DNA of 64,000 nt from an uncultured Bacteroidota bacterium (lineage in GTDB: Bacteria; Bacteroidota; Bacteroidia; Bacteroidales; P3), in the NCBI GenBank assembly GCA_902774395.1, contig CACYIK010000009.1, positions 1 through 64,000 of the forward strand, given 5' to 3'. How positions within the stretch are numbered: position 1 is the stretch's first letter; each line of letters begins with the position of its first letter. Shown piece after piece: positions 9,006 through 17,051 of this stretch. Under the pieces are notes generated by a model. The model ran no database searches. It was not told the origin of the DNA and worked only from the letters and a program-made list of their open reading frames with translations. Both the position numbers and the translations under genes were made by a program.

Positions 9006-9082
9006 CTCTACCTCTTCTCTACCTCTTCTCTACCTTTTCTCTACCCCTTCTCTACCTTTTTTGTAGAGAGAAAGTAGAGAAG
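9006..9082 (+). repeat. Undecamer array with inverted tail, 3' of folC
   Basis: Five 11-bp units (CTCTACCTCTT and variants, 9006-9060) are followed at once by a reverse-complementary stretch (GTAGAGAGAAAGTAGAGAAG, 9063-9082). The RNA could fold into a long hairpin. The architecture is the same as at 38712 and 48221. The 8919-9192 gap holds no gene. Confidence 0.75.
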
Positions 9083-9123
9083 ATGTAAAGATTATTCAGG
9101 CAAAATAGTAATTTGATACAAAA

Positions 9124-9168
9124 AAAACATGCTCACGATTACGGGTGAATCATGAGCATGTTTTAAAA
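9124..9168. terminator. Bidirectional intrinsic terminator between folC and the small minus-strand operon
   Basis: A 12-bp stem (AAAACATGCTCA at 9124-9135, its complement at 9153-9164) with T runs on both sides, between convergent transcription units. Confidence 0.7.
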
Positions 9169-9192
9169 CACTATTTTATTTTAGTAGCCGTG

Positions 9193-9471
9193 TTATTTTT
9201 CGTAATAGCCCTTCTCGCTATATTGAGACCAGCGCAGATACATGTCCTGATAGTGGTCTTTGATGAATTCGGAAATCTTTGCTATCTCTCGGTCGTTCAA
9301 GATGCCTCGGTTTTGGACTACGGAATCTCCATTACTCTTTACGAAGAACTTGGCTGAACCACCTTCGGTCAACTTGCTGTCGCTTGCATGGACATGCATG
9401 CACTCAATAACACAGAAGGACGTGAAATAGAGATAGTACCCGGCTACCTTAAAATCATAATACTTTGGCAT
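9193..9471 (-). CDS. DUF4160-like small protein
   Basis: 92 residues. It begins MPKYYDFKVAGYYLYF and holds MHVHASDSKLTEGGSAKFF, a pattern I associate with DUF4160 (a small family often found beside DUF2442 or other small unknown genes, sometimes discussed as toxin-antitoxin-like). It is the third gene of a compact operon, its start 3 bp after the preceding stop. Function unknown; the family assignment is by recollection. Confidence 0.6.
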   Translation of the reverse strand: MPKYYDFKVAGYYLYFTSFCVIECMHVHASDSKLTEGGSAKFFVKSNGDSVVQNRGILNDREIAKISEFIKDHYQDMYLRWSQYSEKGYYEK

Positions 9472-9474
9472 CGC

Positions 9475-9696
9475 TCAGTCCTCCATATATTTCATATTCT
9501 GGTTCAGGTAGCGACTCACGATAGAGAGTTCAATATCATCCATCGTGGTTTCCAAAACCTCACCATCAATGCTGAATACAACAGCTTTGTCCGGAGAGTT
9601 CAGGTTGAGTACTTGAATCTGGTCATCCCTTCGGGTAAAAGCATACCCGTTAATGATTATATTGGCCTTGTCGGCGACGCTCTTGATGTCAGGCAT
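9475..9696 (-). CDS. Small hypothetical protein
   Basis: 73 residues (MPDIKSVADKANIIINGYAF). No family recognised. Its ATG overlaps the stop of the preceding gene by 8 bp, implying translational coupling, and the next gene starts 3 bp after its stop. It has the size and acidic character of a partner in a small two- or three-protein module. Confidence 0.65.
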   Translation of the reverse strand: MPDIKSVADKANIIINGYAFTRRDDQIQVLNLNSPDKAVVFSIDGEVLETTMDDIELSIVSRYLNQNMKYMED

Positions 9697-9988
9697 AAGC
9701 TACACGAACACTTTTGATGGGTTTCAGAAAAGAGTTGGAGTCAATGTAAAGACCTTCCAGAATGGGTTTGAGGTCAATGTAATCTTCTTCAGGGTTGGCG
9801 TTGTGGCTATATTTGGCCAGCACTACCAGATAACCGTTATCCCACTTCACTACATCAACATACCGCTCTAAACTGTATGGAGCCTTGAAGCGGATGTTAT
9901 ATCCACCATAACAGAATGCAGTAAACCCACCAGCACTACTTAGTACGGCCTCATGTCCGGGGAATTGTGTGTTGCTATGGGTATTCAT
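9689..9988 (-). CDS. Small hypothetical protein, first gene of a three-gene operon
   Basis: About 99 residues beginning MNTHSNTQFPGHEAVLSSAGG. I placed the start at the ATG at 9988. The longer frame would start at a TTG that is itself part of the promoter -7 box (10010-10017). The centre reads FKAPYSLERYVDVVKWDNGYLVV, and the protein is otherwise unrecognised. It is followed by two small genes with overlap or 3-bp spacing. Confidence 0.6.
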   Translation of the reverse strand: MNTHSNTQFPGHEAVLSSAGGFTAFCYGGYNIRFKAPYSLERYVDVVKWDNGYLVVLAKYSHNANPEEDYIDLKPILEGLYIDSNSFLKPIKSVRVAYA

Positions 9989-10009
9989 GGTGCTATTTAT
10001 TTCAATTTG

Positions 10010-10041
10010 CAAAAATACAAATTATTTCTGATATGGCCAAA
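10010..10041 (-). promoter_or_regulatory. Promoter of the three-gene small operon
   Basis: Minus strand TTTG (complement of 10038-10041), 20-bp spacer, TATTTTTG (complement of 10010-10017). The 13 bp GATATGGCCAAAT around the -33 element is identical to that in the promoter at 63109. Confidence 0.75.
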
Positions 10042-10053
10042 TAATAAATATGA

Positions 10054-11364
10054 TTAGTAGCCGTATTTCTGGCCCCAGCGGGCGCGGAGGGTGTTGCGGG
10101 TGTCGTTCTCGCGGGGGGTGTTGCCGGGTTCGTAGAACTTGGTGCCTTCGAGACCTTGCGGCAGGTATTCCTGCTCGGCGAAGCCGCCGAGGAGATTGCC
10201 CGATTGTGCGTTTGCTTGATGGTCTGAGTAGTCGTGGGCGTATTTGTAGCCGTCGCCGTAGCCGAGGTTTTTCATGAGTTTGGTGGGGGCGTTGCGGATG
10301 TGCAGCGGTACGGGGAGGTCGCCGGTGCGGCGGATGGCTTCCTGTGCGTTCTTGAGGGCCATGTAGGTGGCGTTGCTCTTGGCGGAGCAGGCGAGGTAGC
10401 AGGCGCACTGCGAGAGGTTGATGCGGCACTCTGGATAGCCTATCTTGCTGACGGCGTCGAAGGTGGCGTTGGCCAGCAGCAGCGCATTGGGGTTGGCGTT
10501 GCCGATATCTTCGGAGGCGAAGATGAGCATGCGGCGGGCGATGAACAGCGGGTCTTCGCCGCCGTCGATCATGCGGGCAAGCCAGTAGACGGCGCCATTG
10601 GGGTCGCTGCCGCGCATACTCTTGATGAATGCTGAGATGATGTCGTAGTGCATCTCGCCCTGCTTGTCGTAGAAGGCGAGGTTCTGCTGGATGACGGTGG
10701 TGACGCTGGCGTTGTCTAAAGAGACCTTAAGGTCTTTAGGGTCCTTAAGGACTTTAAGGTCCTTATTTACTGCCAGCTCTATGGCGTTGAGCAGCTTGCG
10801 GGCGTCGCCGCCGGAGATGCGCATGAGGGCATCGGCTTCCTTCACTTCGACGGTGATGCCGTGGGAGGCATAGTATTTCACGGCGCTGTCGATGAGCTGG
10901 CGCATGTCGTTCTCGTCGAATTCCTTGAGGACATATACCTGACAGCGGGAGAGGAGTGCGGAGATGACCTCGAAGGAGGGGTTCTCTGTGGTGGCGCCGA
11001 TGAGGGTGATGGTGCCGCGCTCCACGGCGCCGAGCAGCGAGTCCTGCTGCGCCTTGTTGAAGCGGTGTATCTCATCGATGAAGAGGATGGCGCCTTCTTC
11101 CTCCTGGGCGGCGTTGATGACTTCGCGGACTTCCTTGACACCGCTGCTGATGGCGGAGAGGGTGTGGAAGGGTCGTTTCAGGGTGTTGGAGATAATCATC
11201 GCCAATGTGGTCTTGCCGATGCCCGGAGGTCCCCAGAAGATCATGCTGGGGATGTTGCCGCTCTCTATCAATGTGCGAAGAACAGCACCCGGTCCTATCA
11301 GGTGCTGCTGTCCGATGTATTCATCGAGGTTCTTCGGCCTCAGTATCTCAGCTAGGGGTGTCAT
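10054..11364 (-). CDS. rarA: Replication-associated recombination AAA+ ATPase RarA (MgsA)
   Basis: 436 residues starting [21 protein letters not shown] clamp-loader-like ATPase acting at stalled forks. Walker A GPPGIGKTT (residues 45-53) and Walker B ILFIDEIHRFNKAQQD (about 93-108) are intact, as is the C-terminal MgsA domain (SMRGSDPNGAVYWLARM, RRMLIFASEDIGNANP). Its ATG shares one base with the queA stop (TAATG), so the two are translationally coupled. A 9-bp tandem array inserts NKDLKVLKDPKDLKV between the ATPase and C-terminal parts. An open frame extends upstream of the ATG into queA but is only a shadow. Confidence 0.95.
   Translation of the reverse strand: MTPLAEILRPKNLDEYIGQQHLIGPGAVLRTLIESGNIPSMIFWGPPGIGKTTLAMIISNTLKRPFHTLSAISSGVKEVREVINAAQEEEGAILFIDEIHRFNKAQQDSLLGAVERGTITLIGATTENPSFEVISALLSRCQVYVLKEFDENDMRQLIDSAVKYYASHGITVEVKEADALMRISGGDARKLLNAIELAVNKDLKVLKDPKDLKVSLDNASVTTVIQQNLAFYDKQGEMHYDIISAFIKSMRGSDPNGAVYWLARMIDGGEDPLFIARRMLIFASEDIGNANPNALLLANATFDAVSKIGYPECRINLSQCACYLACSAKSNATYMALKNAQEAIRRTGDLPVPLHIRNAPTKLMKNLGYGDGYKYAHDYSDHQANAQSGNLLGGFAEQEYLPQGLEGTKFYEPGNTPRENDTRNTLRARWGQKYGY
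10723..10767. repeat. Nonamer array, GACCTTAAG family, inside rarA
   Basis: Five 9-bp units (GACCTTAAG, GTCTTTAGG, GTCCTTAAG, GACTTTAAG, GTCCTTATT). On the rarA strand it is read in the Asp-Leu-Lys frame. Family members lie at 20191, 37176, 46311 and 59941. Confidence 0.85.
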
Positions 11365-12419
11365 TATAGAATCAGCATCGCGTCGCCGTAGGTGGAGAAG
11401 CGGTATTTCTCCTTGATGGCGGTCTGGTAGGTCTGCATGAGCAGGTCGGGACCGGCGAAGGCGGAGGCCATGATGAACTGCGACGACATGGGGTGGTGGA
11501 AGTTGGTGACCATCATGTCGGCGATGGTGAAGTCGTAGGGGGGGAAGATGAACTTGTTGGTCCAGCCGTCGTAGGCGCAGAGCTTGCCAGGGATGGTGAC
11601 GGCGCTTTCGAGGGCACGCATGGTGGTGGTGCCCACGCAGCAGATCTTGTGGCCTTCTTCCTTGGCTTTCTCTACCTGCTGGCAGATGTCCTCGCTGAGG
11701 TGCATCTCTTCGGCGTCCATGCGGTGCTTGGAGAGGTCTTCGACCTCGATGGGCTTGAATTCGCCCATGCCGGCATGGAGTGTGAGCTCGAGCCATTTGA
11801 CATCTTTGATTTCCATACGTTTGAGGAGCTCGCGGCTGAAGTGGAGGCCGGCGATGGGCGCGGCGATTCCGCCTTCGGCCTTGGCATAGATGGTCTGGTA
11901 GTTCTCGGCGTCGGATTTCTCGATGTCGCGCAGTTTACGCAGCTCGTCGGGCAGAGGTGTGCGACCCATGCCTTTGACGATGGACATGAACTCGGAGTGG
12001 GGACCGTCGAAGAGGAAACGTATGGTGCGTCCACGCGAGGTGGTATTGTCGACCACTTCGGCCACGAGGGCGTCGTTGGTGCCGAAATAGAGCTTGTTGC
12101 CTATGCGTATCTTGCGGGCGGGGTCGACGATGACGTCCCAGAGGCGCATCTCCTCGTTGAGCTCGCGGAGGAGGAAGACCTGGATGCGTGCGCCGGTTTT
12201 CTCTTTCTCGCCGTCGAGGAGGGCGGGGAAGACCTTGGTGTTGTTAGCGATGACGACGTCGCCTTCGTCGACATAGTCGATGAAGTCTTTGAAGATACGG
12301 TGCTCGACCTGACCGCTGTCGCGGTGCAGCACGAGCAGGCGGGCTTCGTCGCGGTTGCGCGGCGGTTTCTCGGCGATGAGTTCTTTCGGGAGGTTGAATC
12401 TAAACTGCGATAACTTCAT
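11364..12419 (-). CDS. queA: S-adenosylmethionine:tRNA ribosyltransferase-isomerase
   Basis: 351 residues. Makes epoxyqueuosine on tRNA. The start [50 protein letters not shown] and [13 protein letters not shown] are typical of QueA, and the length is normal. Upstream lies a symmetrical AT-rich dyad shared with the divergent transglycosylase gene. Followed by rarA with a one-base overlap. Confidence 0.95.
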   Translation of the reverse strand: MKLSQFRFNLPKELIAEKPPRNRDEARLLVLHRDSGQVEHRIFKDFIDYVDEGDVVIANNTKVFPALLDGEKEKTGARIQVFLLRELNEEMRLWDVIVDPARKIRIGNKLYFGTNDALVAEVVDNTTSRGRTIRFLFDGPHSEFMSIVKGMGRTPLPDELRKLRDIEKSDAENYQTIYAKAEGGIAAPIAGLHFSRELLKRMEIKDVKWLELTLHAGMGEFKPIEVEDLSKHRMDAEEMHLSEDICQQVEKAKEEGHKICCVGTTTMRALESAVTIPGKLCAYDGWTNKFIFPPYDFTIADMMVTNFHHPMSSQFIMASAFAGPDLLMQTYQTAIKEKYRFSTYGDAMLIL

Positions 12420-12450
12420 AATAGCGGTCTCTGATATTTTTTACCCCCTA

Positions 12451-12504
12451 TAACGCAAAAAAAATGGAATTGGTATATACTATAAAATTTTTTTTTGCGT
12501 TATG
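12451..12504. promoter_or_regulatory. Symmetrical dyad between queA and the mltD-like gene
   Basis: TAACGCAAAAAAAAT (12451-12465) is mirrored by ATTTTTTTTTGCGTTA (12487-12502), with an AT-rich 21-bp centre. Each strand reads TTTTTTTTGCGTTATrGG toward its own gene, resembling a pair of -7 elements. It could be a divergent promoter or an operator. The plus-strand ATG at 12502 sits in the arm, so a leaderless or very short-leader mRNA is likely. Confidence 0.45.
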
Positions 12505-13809
12505 GGAAATATGAAATTAAAACTGAACCGTATCTTCATGTTCTGTCTGGCTCTGCTGGCCCCCTGCGCCGTATGGGGACAGTCGGGAGAGAGCAGGCAG
12601 GTGGACTATACCCCTTCTGAGGTCGAACTTATCACCAACCGTTATGTGGACTCGTATGACAGTCTCATCAATACTTTCTATCTCCGTCGTATCGCGAAGC
12701 ACCGTCTGATTTCGAACCGCGAGTTCGACGTGGAGGAGTTCGACGCCATTCCCGATTCAGTGCTGATAGCGCGTCTGCGGGCACTGCATACGGTCATCCC
12801 GATGACTTTCAACAAAGAGGTGCGCGCCCATATACGTTTCTATCTGCGTTATATTGCGCGCCGTATCGATGTGATGATGATGCTCAGCGAATACTACCGC
12901 CCTACCTTCGAGGATGCGCTGTCGCGCTATGGTGTGCCTGAGGAGTTGAAGAACCTGGCCATCGTGGAGTCGGCATTGAATCCCAAGGCTACGTCGCGTG
13001 CGGGTGCCGCCGGCCTGTGGCAGTTCATCTACAGCACGGGACGTGACTATGACCTGGAGGTGAACTCGGTGGTCGACGAGCGCCGCGACCCCTATAAGTC
13101 GTCGGTTGCCGCGGCCCATTTCCTGAGCCGTCTGCACCGTGTCTTTGGCGACTGGACGCTGGCCATCGCCGCCTATAACTGCGGCCCCGGCTCCATCAGC
13201 AAGGCCATCGCCCGTTCGGGCGGCAAGCGTGACTTCTGGGAGCTTTACCCCTACCTGCCGCGCGAGACCCGCGGATATATCCCCGCCTTCATCGCCGTCA
13301 CCTATGTGATGAACTACTACCCCCAGCATGGCATCCGTCCCGTCAAACTCGAGGTTCCGATGCACACCGACACCGTGGGACTGCACCACGACGTGCTGTT
13401 TCACTATGTCGAAGAGTTCACGAAGATCTCCGACGAGGAGTTGCGTACGCTGAATCCTCAGTACCGCGCCGACTATATCCCTGCTTCGACGGGCAACTAT
13501 GCCATCTGCCTGCCGTCGAACAAGATGGCGCTCTTTATCTCGCATCTGGACACCATCTATGCCCGTTCGCAGGACAGCCTGTCGCGCCGTCCCATCACTG
13601 TGGAGCCCGACAAGGGGTCGGTGAGGAGCTCGAAGAAGGATAAGAAATCCAACAAGGGCGGTGGTGGCCGCTACCACACCGTCAAGAAAGGAGAGACGCT
13701 CTCTTCCATCGCACGTCAGTATGGCATCAGCCTGTCGCAGCTCAAGAAGATGAACGGAATCAAGAAGGACAAGATTACCGTGGGTCAGAGACTGAAGGTG
13801 AGAGGATAG
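12502..13809 (+). CDS. Membrane-bound lytic murein transglycosylase (MltD-like) with LysM
   Basis: 435 residues (432 from the in-frame ATG at 12511). Signal peptide to about residue 26, then an SLT domain with catalytic glutamate E156 in NLAIVESALNPKATSRAGAAGLWQF and AIAAYNCGPGSISKAIARSGG, then a Lys-rich linker and one C-terminal LysM domain (YHTVKKGETLSSIARQYGIS to GQRLKVRG). It cleaves peptidoglycan glycan strands with 1,6-anhydro-MurNAc formation. It is followed by divIC and an NlpC/P60 lipoprotein, forming a cell-wall and division cluster. Confidence 0.9.
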   Translation: MGNMKLKLNRIFMFCLALLAPCAVWGQSGESRQVDYTPSEVELITNRYVDSYDSLINTFYLRRIAKHRLISNREFDVEEFDAIPDSVLIARLRALHTVIPMTFNKEVRAHIRFYLRYIARRIDVMMMLSEYYRPTFEDALSRYGVPEELKNLAIVESALNPKATSRAGAAGLWQFIYSTGRDYDLEVNSVVDERRDPYKSSVAAAHFLSRLHRVFGDWTLAIAAYNCGPGSISKAIARSGGKRDFWELYPYLPRETRGYIPAFIAVTYVMNYYPQHGIRPVKLEVPMHTDTVGLHHDVLFHYVEEFTKISDEELRTLNPQYRADYIPASTGNYAICLPSNKMALFISHLDTIYARSQDSLSRRPITVEPDKGSVRSSKKDKKSNKGGGGRYHTVKKGETLSSIARQYGISLSQLKKMNGIKKDKITVGQRLKVRG

Positions 13810-13840
13810 GCGGATGATGACACTAGAATAAGACATTGAA

Positions 13841-14137
13841 ATGGATTTTCAGAAGATATTGAAGATAAAAGGCTTGAAGTACTGGGTTGCCGTCGGGGCG
13901 TTCCTGCTGGTGATCTTTTTCTTCGAGCAGAACAATGTTATCGATGTCTTCAGGCTTCACCGGCAGGTGAGCCAGCTCGACGACAGCATAGCGAGTCTGC
14001 AGAAGGCCAATACCGAGGACAGCATCAAGAATGCGAACCTTGACAACCTGGAAAGCCTGGAACGCTATGGCCGTGAGAAATACTGGATGAAGCGCGAGAA
14101 CGAGGATATCTTCGTGATAAAGGAAAGTGAGAGGTGA
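13841..14137 (+). CDS. divIC: Septum formation protein DivIC/FtsB
   Basis: 98 residues: a short cytoplasmic N-terminus, one membrane helix (residues 15-30), then a coiled coil (VSQLDDSIASLQKANTEDS) and the family ending LESLERYGREKYWMKRENEDIFVI. Bacteroidota DivIC/FtsB members bridge the divisome proteins FtsL and FtsQ. The last codons and stop lie in a small heptamer repeat (GTGAGAG). Confidence 0.88.
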   Translation: MDFQKILKIKGLKYWVAVGAFLLVIFFFEQNNVIDVFRLHRQVSQLDDSIASLQKANTEDSIKNANLDNLESLERYGREKYWMKRENEDIFVIKESER

Positions 14138-14147
14138 GAGGTGAAAT
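14127..14147 (+). repeat. Short heptamer array at the divIC stop
   Basis: GTGAGAG, GTGAGAG, GTGAAAT. It belongs to the reverse-complement form of the CACCTTT/CACCTCT family and provides the divIC stop codon. Confidence 0.6.
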
Positions 14148-14160
14148 TTGATAAAGACAG

Positions 14161-14760
14161 ATGATAAAGTTTAGGCATATAATCTTCATGGTGGCTGTTG
14201 GCATGACGCTGACGGGGTGTGACTCGTTGCGCTCGTTCATGTCGCGTGACCTGGAGGACGAGGACTTTATCATCGGCCAGCTCTATGTCGACGAGCGTGT
14301 CGACGAGACGCCTGTGATAGCGCAGCCCGTGCAGGCGGCGCCGCGGACGGAGGGCTGCCGCAATGCCTTGGGCCTTGAATGCGGCGAAGGCGAGAACAAG
14401 GACCTTTATGAGACCGTCAACTCATGGCTGGGCGTGCCCTACCTGTATGGCGGTACCGACCGTAATGGTATTGACTGCTCGGCTTTCGTAGGGGTGGTCT
14501 ACAAGACGGTCTACGGTGTGACGCTGCACCGCACGGCTAACGACATACTGCGTGATGTCTCGCTGATATCACGCTCCCAGCTCACGGAGGGCGATATCCT
14601 CTTCTTCACCAACAGCAAGGGTAAGGTGTCGCATGTGGGCATATACCTCAAGGACGGCCTCTTTGTCCATGCTTCCACCAGCAATGGCGTCAGCGTAAGC
14701 CGTCTGGATAACAGCTACTGGAATAAGCATTTTTATAAGGGGGGACGGGTGAAGAAGTGA
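14161..14760 (+). CDS. NlpC/P60 family lipoprotein endopeptidase
   Basis: 199 residues. Lipobox LTGC with lipidated Cys20. The C-terminal NlpC/P60 domain shows catalytic Cys106 (IDCSAFVG), His158 (KVSHVGIYL) and His170 (LFVHAST). It probably cleaves peptide stems of peptidoglycan in the periplasm, consistent with its neighbours (transglycosylase, DivIC). Domain length and catalytic triad look complete. Confidence 0.9.
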   Translation: MIKFRHIIFMVAVGMTLTGCDSLRSFMSRDLEDEDFIIGQLYVDERVDETPVIAQPVQAAPRTEGCRNALGLECGEGENKDLYETVNSWLGVPYLYGGTDRNGIDCSAFVGVVYKTVYGVTLHRTANDILRDVSLISRSQLTEGDILFFTNSKGKVSHVGIYLKDGLFVHASTSNGVSVSRLDNSYWNKHFYKGGRVKK

Positions 14761-14794
14761 CAGAGTGGCTGAGTGATTAAGTGACTGAGTGGCT
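14755..14794. repeat. Octamer array between the NlpC/P60 and sui1 genes
   Basis: Five 8-bp units (AAGTGACA, GAGTGGCT, GAGTGATT, AAGTGACT, GAGTGGCT) overlapping the stop of the lipoprotein gene, between convergent genes. Confidence 0.75.
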
Positions 14795-14798
14795 GAGT

Positions 14799-15128
14799 TT
14801 ATTTGGTGTTTTTGTATCCCTGCTTTAGGAGAAGGTCGACGACCTTCTCTTTGTTTTCTCCCTGGATGATGATTTCGCCGTCTTTGGCGGAGCCGCCGGT
14901 CCCACATTTAGTCTTCAGCTGTTTGGCGAGGTCCAGGAGGTCGTCGTCGGAGCCTATGAATCCGCGCACGAGGGTGACGGTCTTGCCGCCGCGGTGGTGG
15001 CGCTCGATGCTCACGCGCAGCTTCTGCCGTTCGGGAGCAAGGGGCTCGACGTCGGGTTCTTCGTTCTCGCCGACGTGGACGTCGGGATTGGTGGAGTAGA
15101 CCAGTTGCAGAGAATCTTTCCAGTCCAT
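14799..15128 (-). CDS. SUI1/eIF1-like translation factor (YciH family)
   Basis: 109 residues. The C-terminal half has the SUI1 core (RHHRGGKTVTLVRGF, then CGTGGSAKDGEIIIQGE). The bacterial members are thought to influence start-codon selection, but their role is poorly defined. It starts 5 bp after the stop of the lipid kinase gene and is probably the last gene of the DUF349 operon. Confidence 0.9.
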   Translation of the reverse strand: MDWKDSLQLVYSTNPDVHVGENEEPDVEPLAPERQKLRVSIERHHRGGKTVTLVRGFIGSDDDLLDLAKQLKTKCGTGGSAKDGEIIIQGENKEKVVDLLLKQGYKNTK

Positions 15129-15133
15129 GGGTG

Positions 15134-16018
15134 TTACTTGGTGTTAGTATAAATCTTGACGGATTGGGGCAGGATGGAGAAGTGGAGGTCGGTGCCTAGG
15201 TTCTCGCCCTCGCCGTCGATATTGACCCAACGGTCGGTGTTGCCCTCGATGACGAGTTCTTTGCCGCGGAACATCTCGGCATGTTGCGAGTGGTCGAGGA
15301 GGTTCATGAATGCCAGGGGTGCGGTGATGGGGATGTGGTCGAGCGGCACGCGGTCGAGCACGGTGACGTCGAGCAGGCCGTCGTTCATCACTGCTTTGGG
15401 TGCCACGGCGAGGTTGTAGCCGTACTGGCGGCCGTTGGCGATGGCGATGAACCAGGCGCCCCGTTCCATCGTACGGCCGTCGAGTGTCAGCCGGTAGCCG
15501 TGGGCCTTGTAGCTGGCGAACTCGCGCAGGACGAGCTGTGAGTAGGCCGAGAATCCGCGCCGTTTGACGGCTTTGAGCATACGTGCGATATGGGCGTCGA
15601 ATCCCACGCCTGCGGCGTTGACGCAGACGCGGCTGTCGTTGATGAGCAGGCTGTCGATGGTCTGCTCGTGCTGTTTGTTCAGCATCTTCAGCGCCCCCTC
15701 CTTGCGCAGGGGTATCTTGAGGGCGCGCGCCAGTCCGTTTCCGCTGCCGCAGGGGATGATGCCCAGTGTGACGTTGCTGCCGCGGAGGCCCTGTGCCACG
15801 TCGTTGACGCTGCCGTCGCCGCCCACGGCGACGACGCAGTCGTAGCCTTTGTCGGCAGCCTCGCGAGCCAGCTCGGTGCCGTGGTGTGCATGGTCGGTGA
15901 CCTGCACGGTATAGTCGAAGAGGTCAGCGTCGAGGTGTTCCTTGATGGCCTCCTCGATGCCCTTCTGCCGGCCTGTGCCGGCCTTGGGATTGACGATGAA
16001 AAGAATTTTCTTTTTCAC
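15134..16018 (-). CDS. Diacylglycerol/lipid kinase family protein (YegS/DgkB type)
   Basis: About 294 residues. Phosphorylates a lipid using the DAGK catalytic fold: ILFIVNPKAGTGRQKG at the N-terminus, VVAVGGDGSVNDVAQGL (about residues 60-76), GIIPCGSGNGLARAL, then the C-terminal beta-sandwich. There is no ATG near the conserved start. The best starts are GTG at 16018 (MKKKILFIVNPK) or TTG at 16024. The region just upstream is a CAATTTT-type heptamer array, which may have displaced the original start. In an operon after the gldB-like gene. Confidence 0.85.
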   Translation of the reverse strand: MKKKILFIVNPKAGTGRQKGIEEAIKEHLDADLFDYTVQVTDHAHHGTELAREAADKGYDCVVAVGGDGSVNDVAQGLRGSNVTLGIIPCGSGNGLARALKIPLRKEGALKMLNKQHEQTIDSLLINDSRVCVNAAGVGFDAHIARMLKAVKRRGFSAYSQLVLREFASYKAHGYRLTLDGRTMERGAWFIAIANGRQYGYNLAVAPKAVMNDGLLDVTVLDRVPLDHIPITAPLAFMNLLDHSQHAEMFRGKELVIEGNTDRWVNIDGEGENLGTDLHFSILPQSVKIYTNTK

Positions 16019-16034
16019 TTTCAATTTTCAATTT
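16014..16034. repeat. Short heptamer array, CAATTTT family, at the lipid-kinase start
   Basis: Three units (TTCACTT, TCAATTT, TCAATTT) in the gap between the gldB-like and lipid-kinase genes, touching the latter's start codon. Confidence 0.6.
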
Positions 16035-17051
16035 TTATTTTTCCGGTCTCCAGCCCGACTGCTCGAGGATCTTCTGGCTGTTGGTCTCGGCGAAGAGCTC
16101 GCTGAGGGACACGTCATTCTTCTCCATGTAGGCGCTCACAATCTGCCAGCCGATGTAGTCGCCAGTGCGGGGTGCCGAGCCGTCGCCGAAGGCATTGGTC
16201 TTGGGGGCGTCGCCCGTGAGGTTGCGCAGCTGCAGGCGGTCGGTGGAGAAGAGCATCTCTTTCTGTACCATCCATCCCCACACCTCTTTGATGTTCTGCC
16301 GCATCCAGGCCATCTGGTCGGGGGTGTAGCGCAGCTTGACTTCGTCGGAGGTCTCGGGCAGCACCTGGTCGAGGAAATAGAGTATCTTGCCGCTGTAGAT
16401 GATGTAGTCGAGGAGCATGAGGTCGCGTTCGGGGAGGCTGATGTGGTCCATGGCTGTGGCGGCCATGCAGTCGCGCAGGATGAAGTCGCGGCTGCAGAGT
16501 GCCACGAGGTATTCGGGCAGGCCGAAGAAGTTCATCTCGTCCATGGCGCCGACAGCATAGCGGTCGATGGAGATGGCGAGGTCGCGGTTATAGCAGAAGA
16601 CTCGGGTGTCGTAGTTCTCGAAGTCGGCGGTGAGCAACGTGTAGTAGCGGTCGTAGACCATTTCAGGGCAGAGTGCACGGGCTTTCGCCATGGCGTTGCC
16701 GAGGTCGGCCTCGAGCCACGAGAGGTCGTGGTAGAGGCTGTCGGTCTTGTGATAGACGTAGCGCATCGTGGGGTCGCCGACGAAGGCTCGCAGCATCTGC
16801 ATATACTGCGGGTTGTCGGGCTCGCAGTTGATGAGTGGTGAGTCGTAGGTCTGGCGTTCGGCGCCGAGGCGCTTGCCGAGGTCGGCGGCGGGGGTGTCGA
16901 AAAGCACCTGCTCGAAGCGGTGGAGCGTCACGGGGTCGCCCTTGGGACCGTTGGACGTGCTGCAGGCCACGAGTAAAAAGAGGAGGGGGAGTAGGGCAAC
17001 GATGTGCCACACTCCCCTGTACTCTTTATTTTTTTTTGATTTATTTTTCAT
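16035..17051 (-). CDS. GldB-like gliding-motility/T9SS-associated lipoprotein
   Basis: 338 residues. Lipobox LLVAC about 30 residues in. The body resembles GldB: PLINCEPDNPQYMQMLRAFVGDP near the N-terminus, LPEYLVALCSRDFI, and the ending GDGSAPRTGDYIGWQIVSAYMEKN typical of the family. GldB is required for gliding and type IX secretion in Flavobacterium and is widespread in non-gliding Bacteroidota. Its start overlaps the DUF349 stop by 11 bp. Confidence 0.78.
   Translation of the reverse strand: MKNKSKKNKEYRGVWHIVALLPLLFLLVACSTSNGPKGDPVTLHRFEQVLFDTPAADLGKRLGAERQTYDSPLINCEPDNPQYMQMLRAFVGDPTMRYVYHKTDSLYHDLSWLEADLGNAMAKARALCPEMVYDRYYTLLTADFENYDTRVFCYNRDLAISIDRYAVGAMDEMNFFGLPEYLVALCSRDFILRDCMAATAMDHISLPERDLMLLDYIIYSGKILYFLDQVLPETSDEVKLRYTPDQMAWMRQNIKEVWGWMVQKEMLFSTDRLQLRNLTGDAPKTNAFGDGSAPRTGDYIGWQIVSAYMEKNDVSLSELFAETNSQKILEQSGWRPEK

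Noticed and set aside
11365..11796. N-terminal extension of rarA by 144 codons into queA
   Set aside because: It is Arg/His-rich nonsense lying wholly within queA in another frame. The RarA start MTPLAEIL is coupled to the queA stop.
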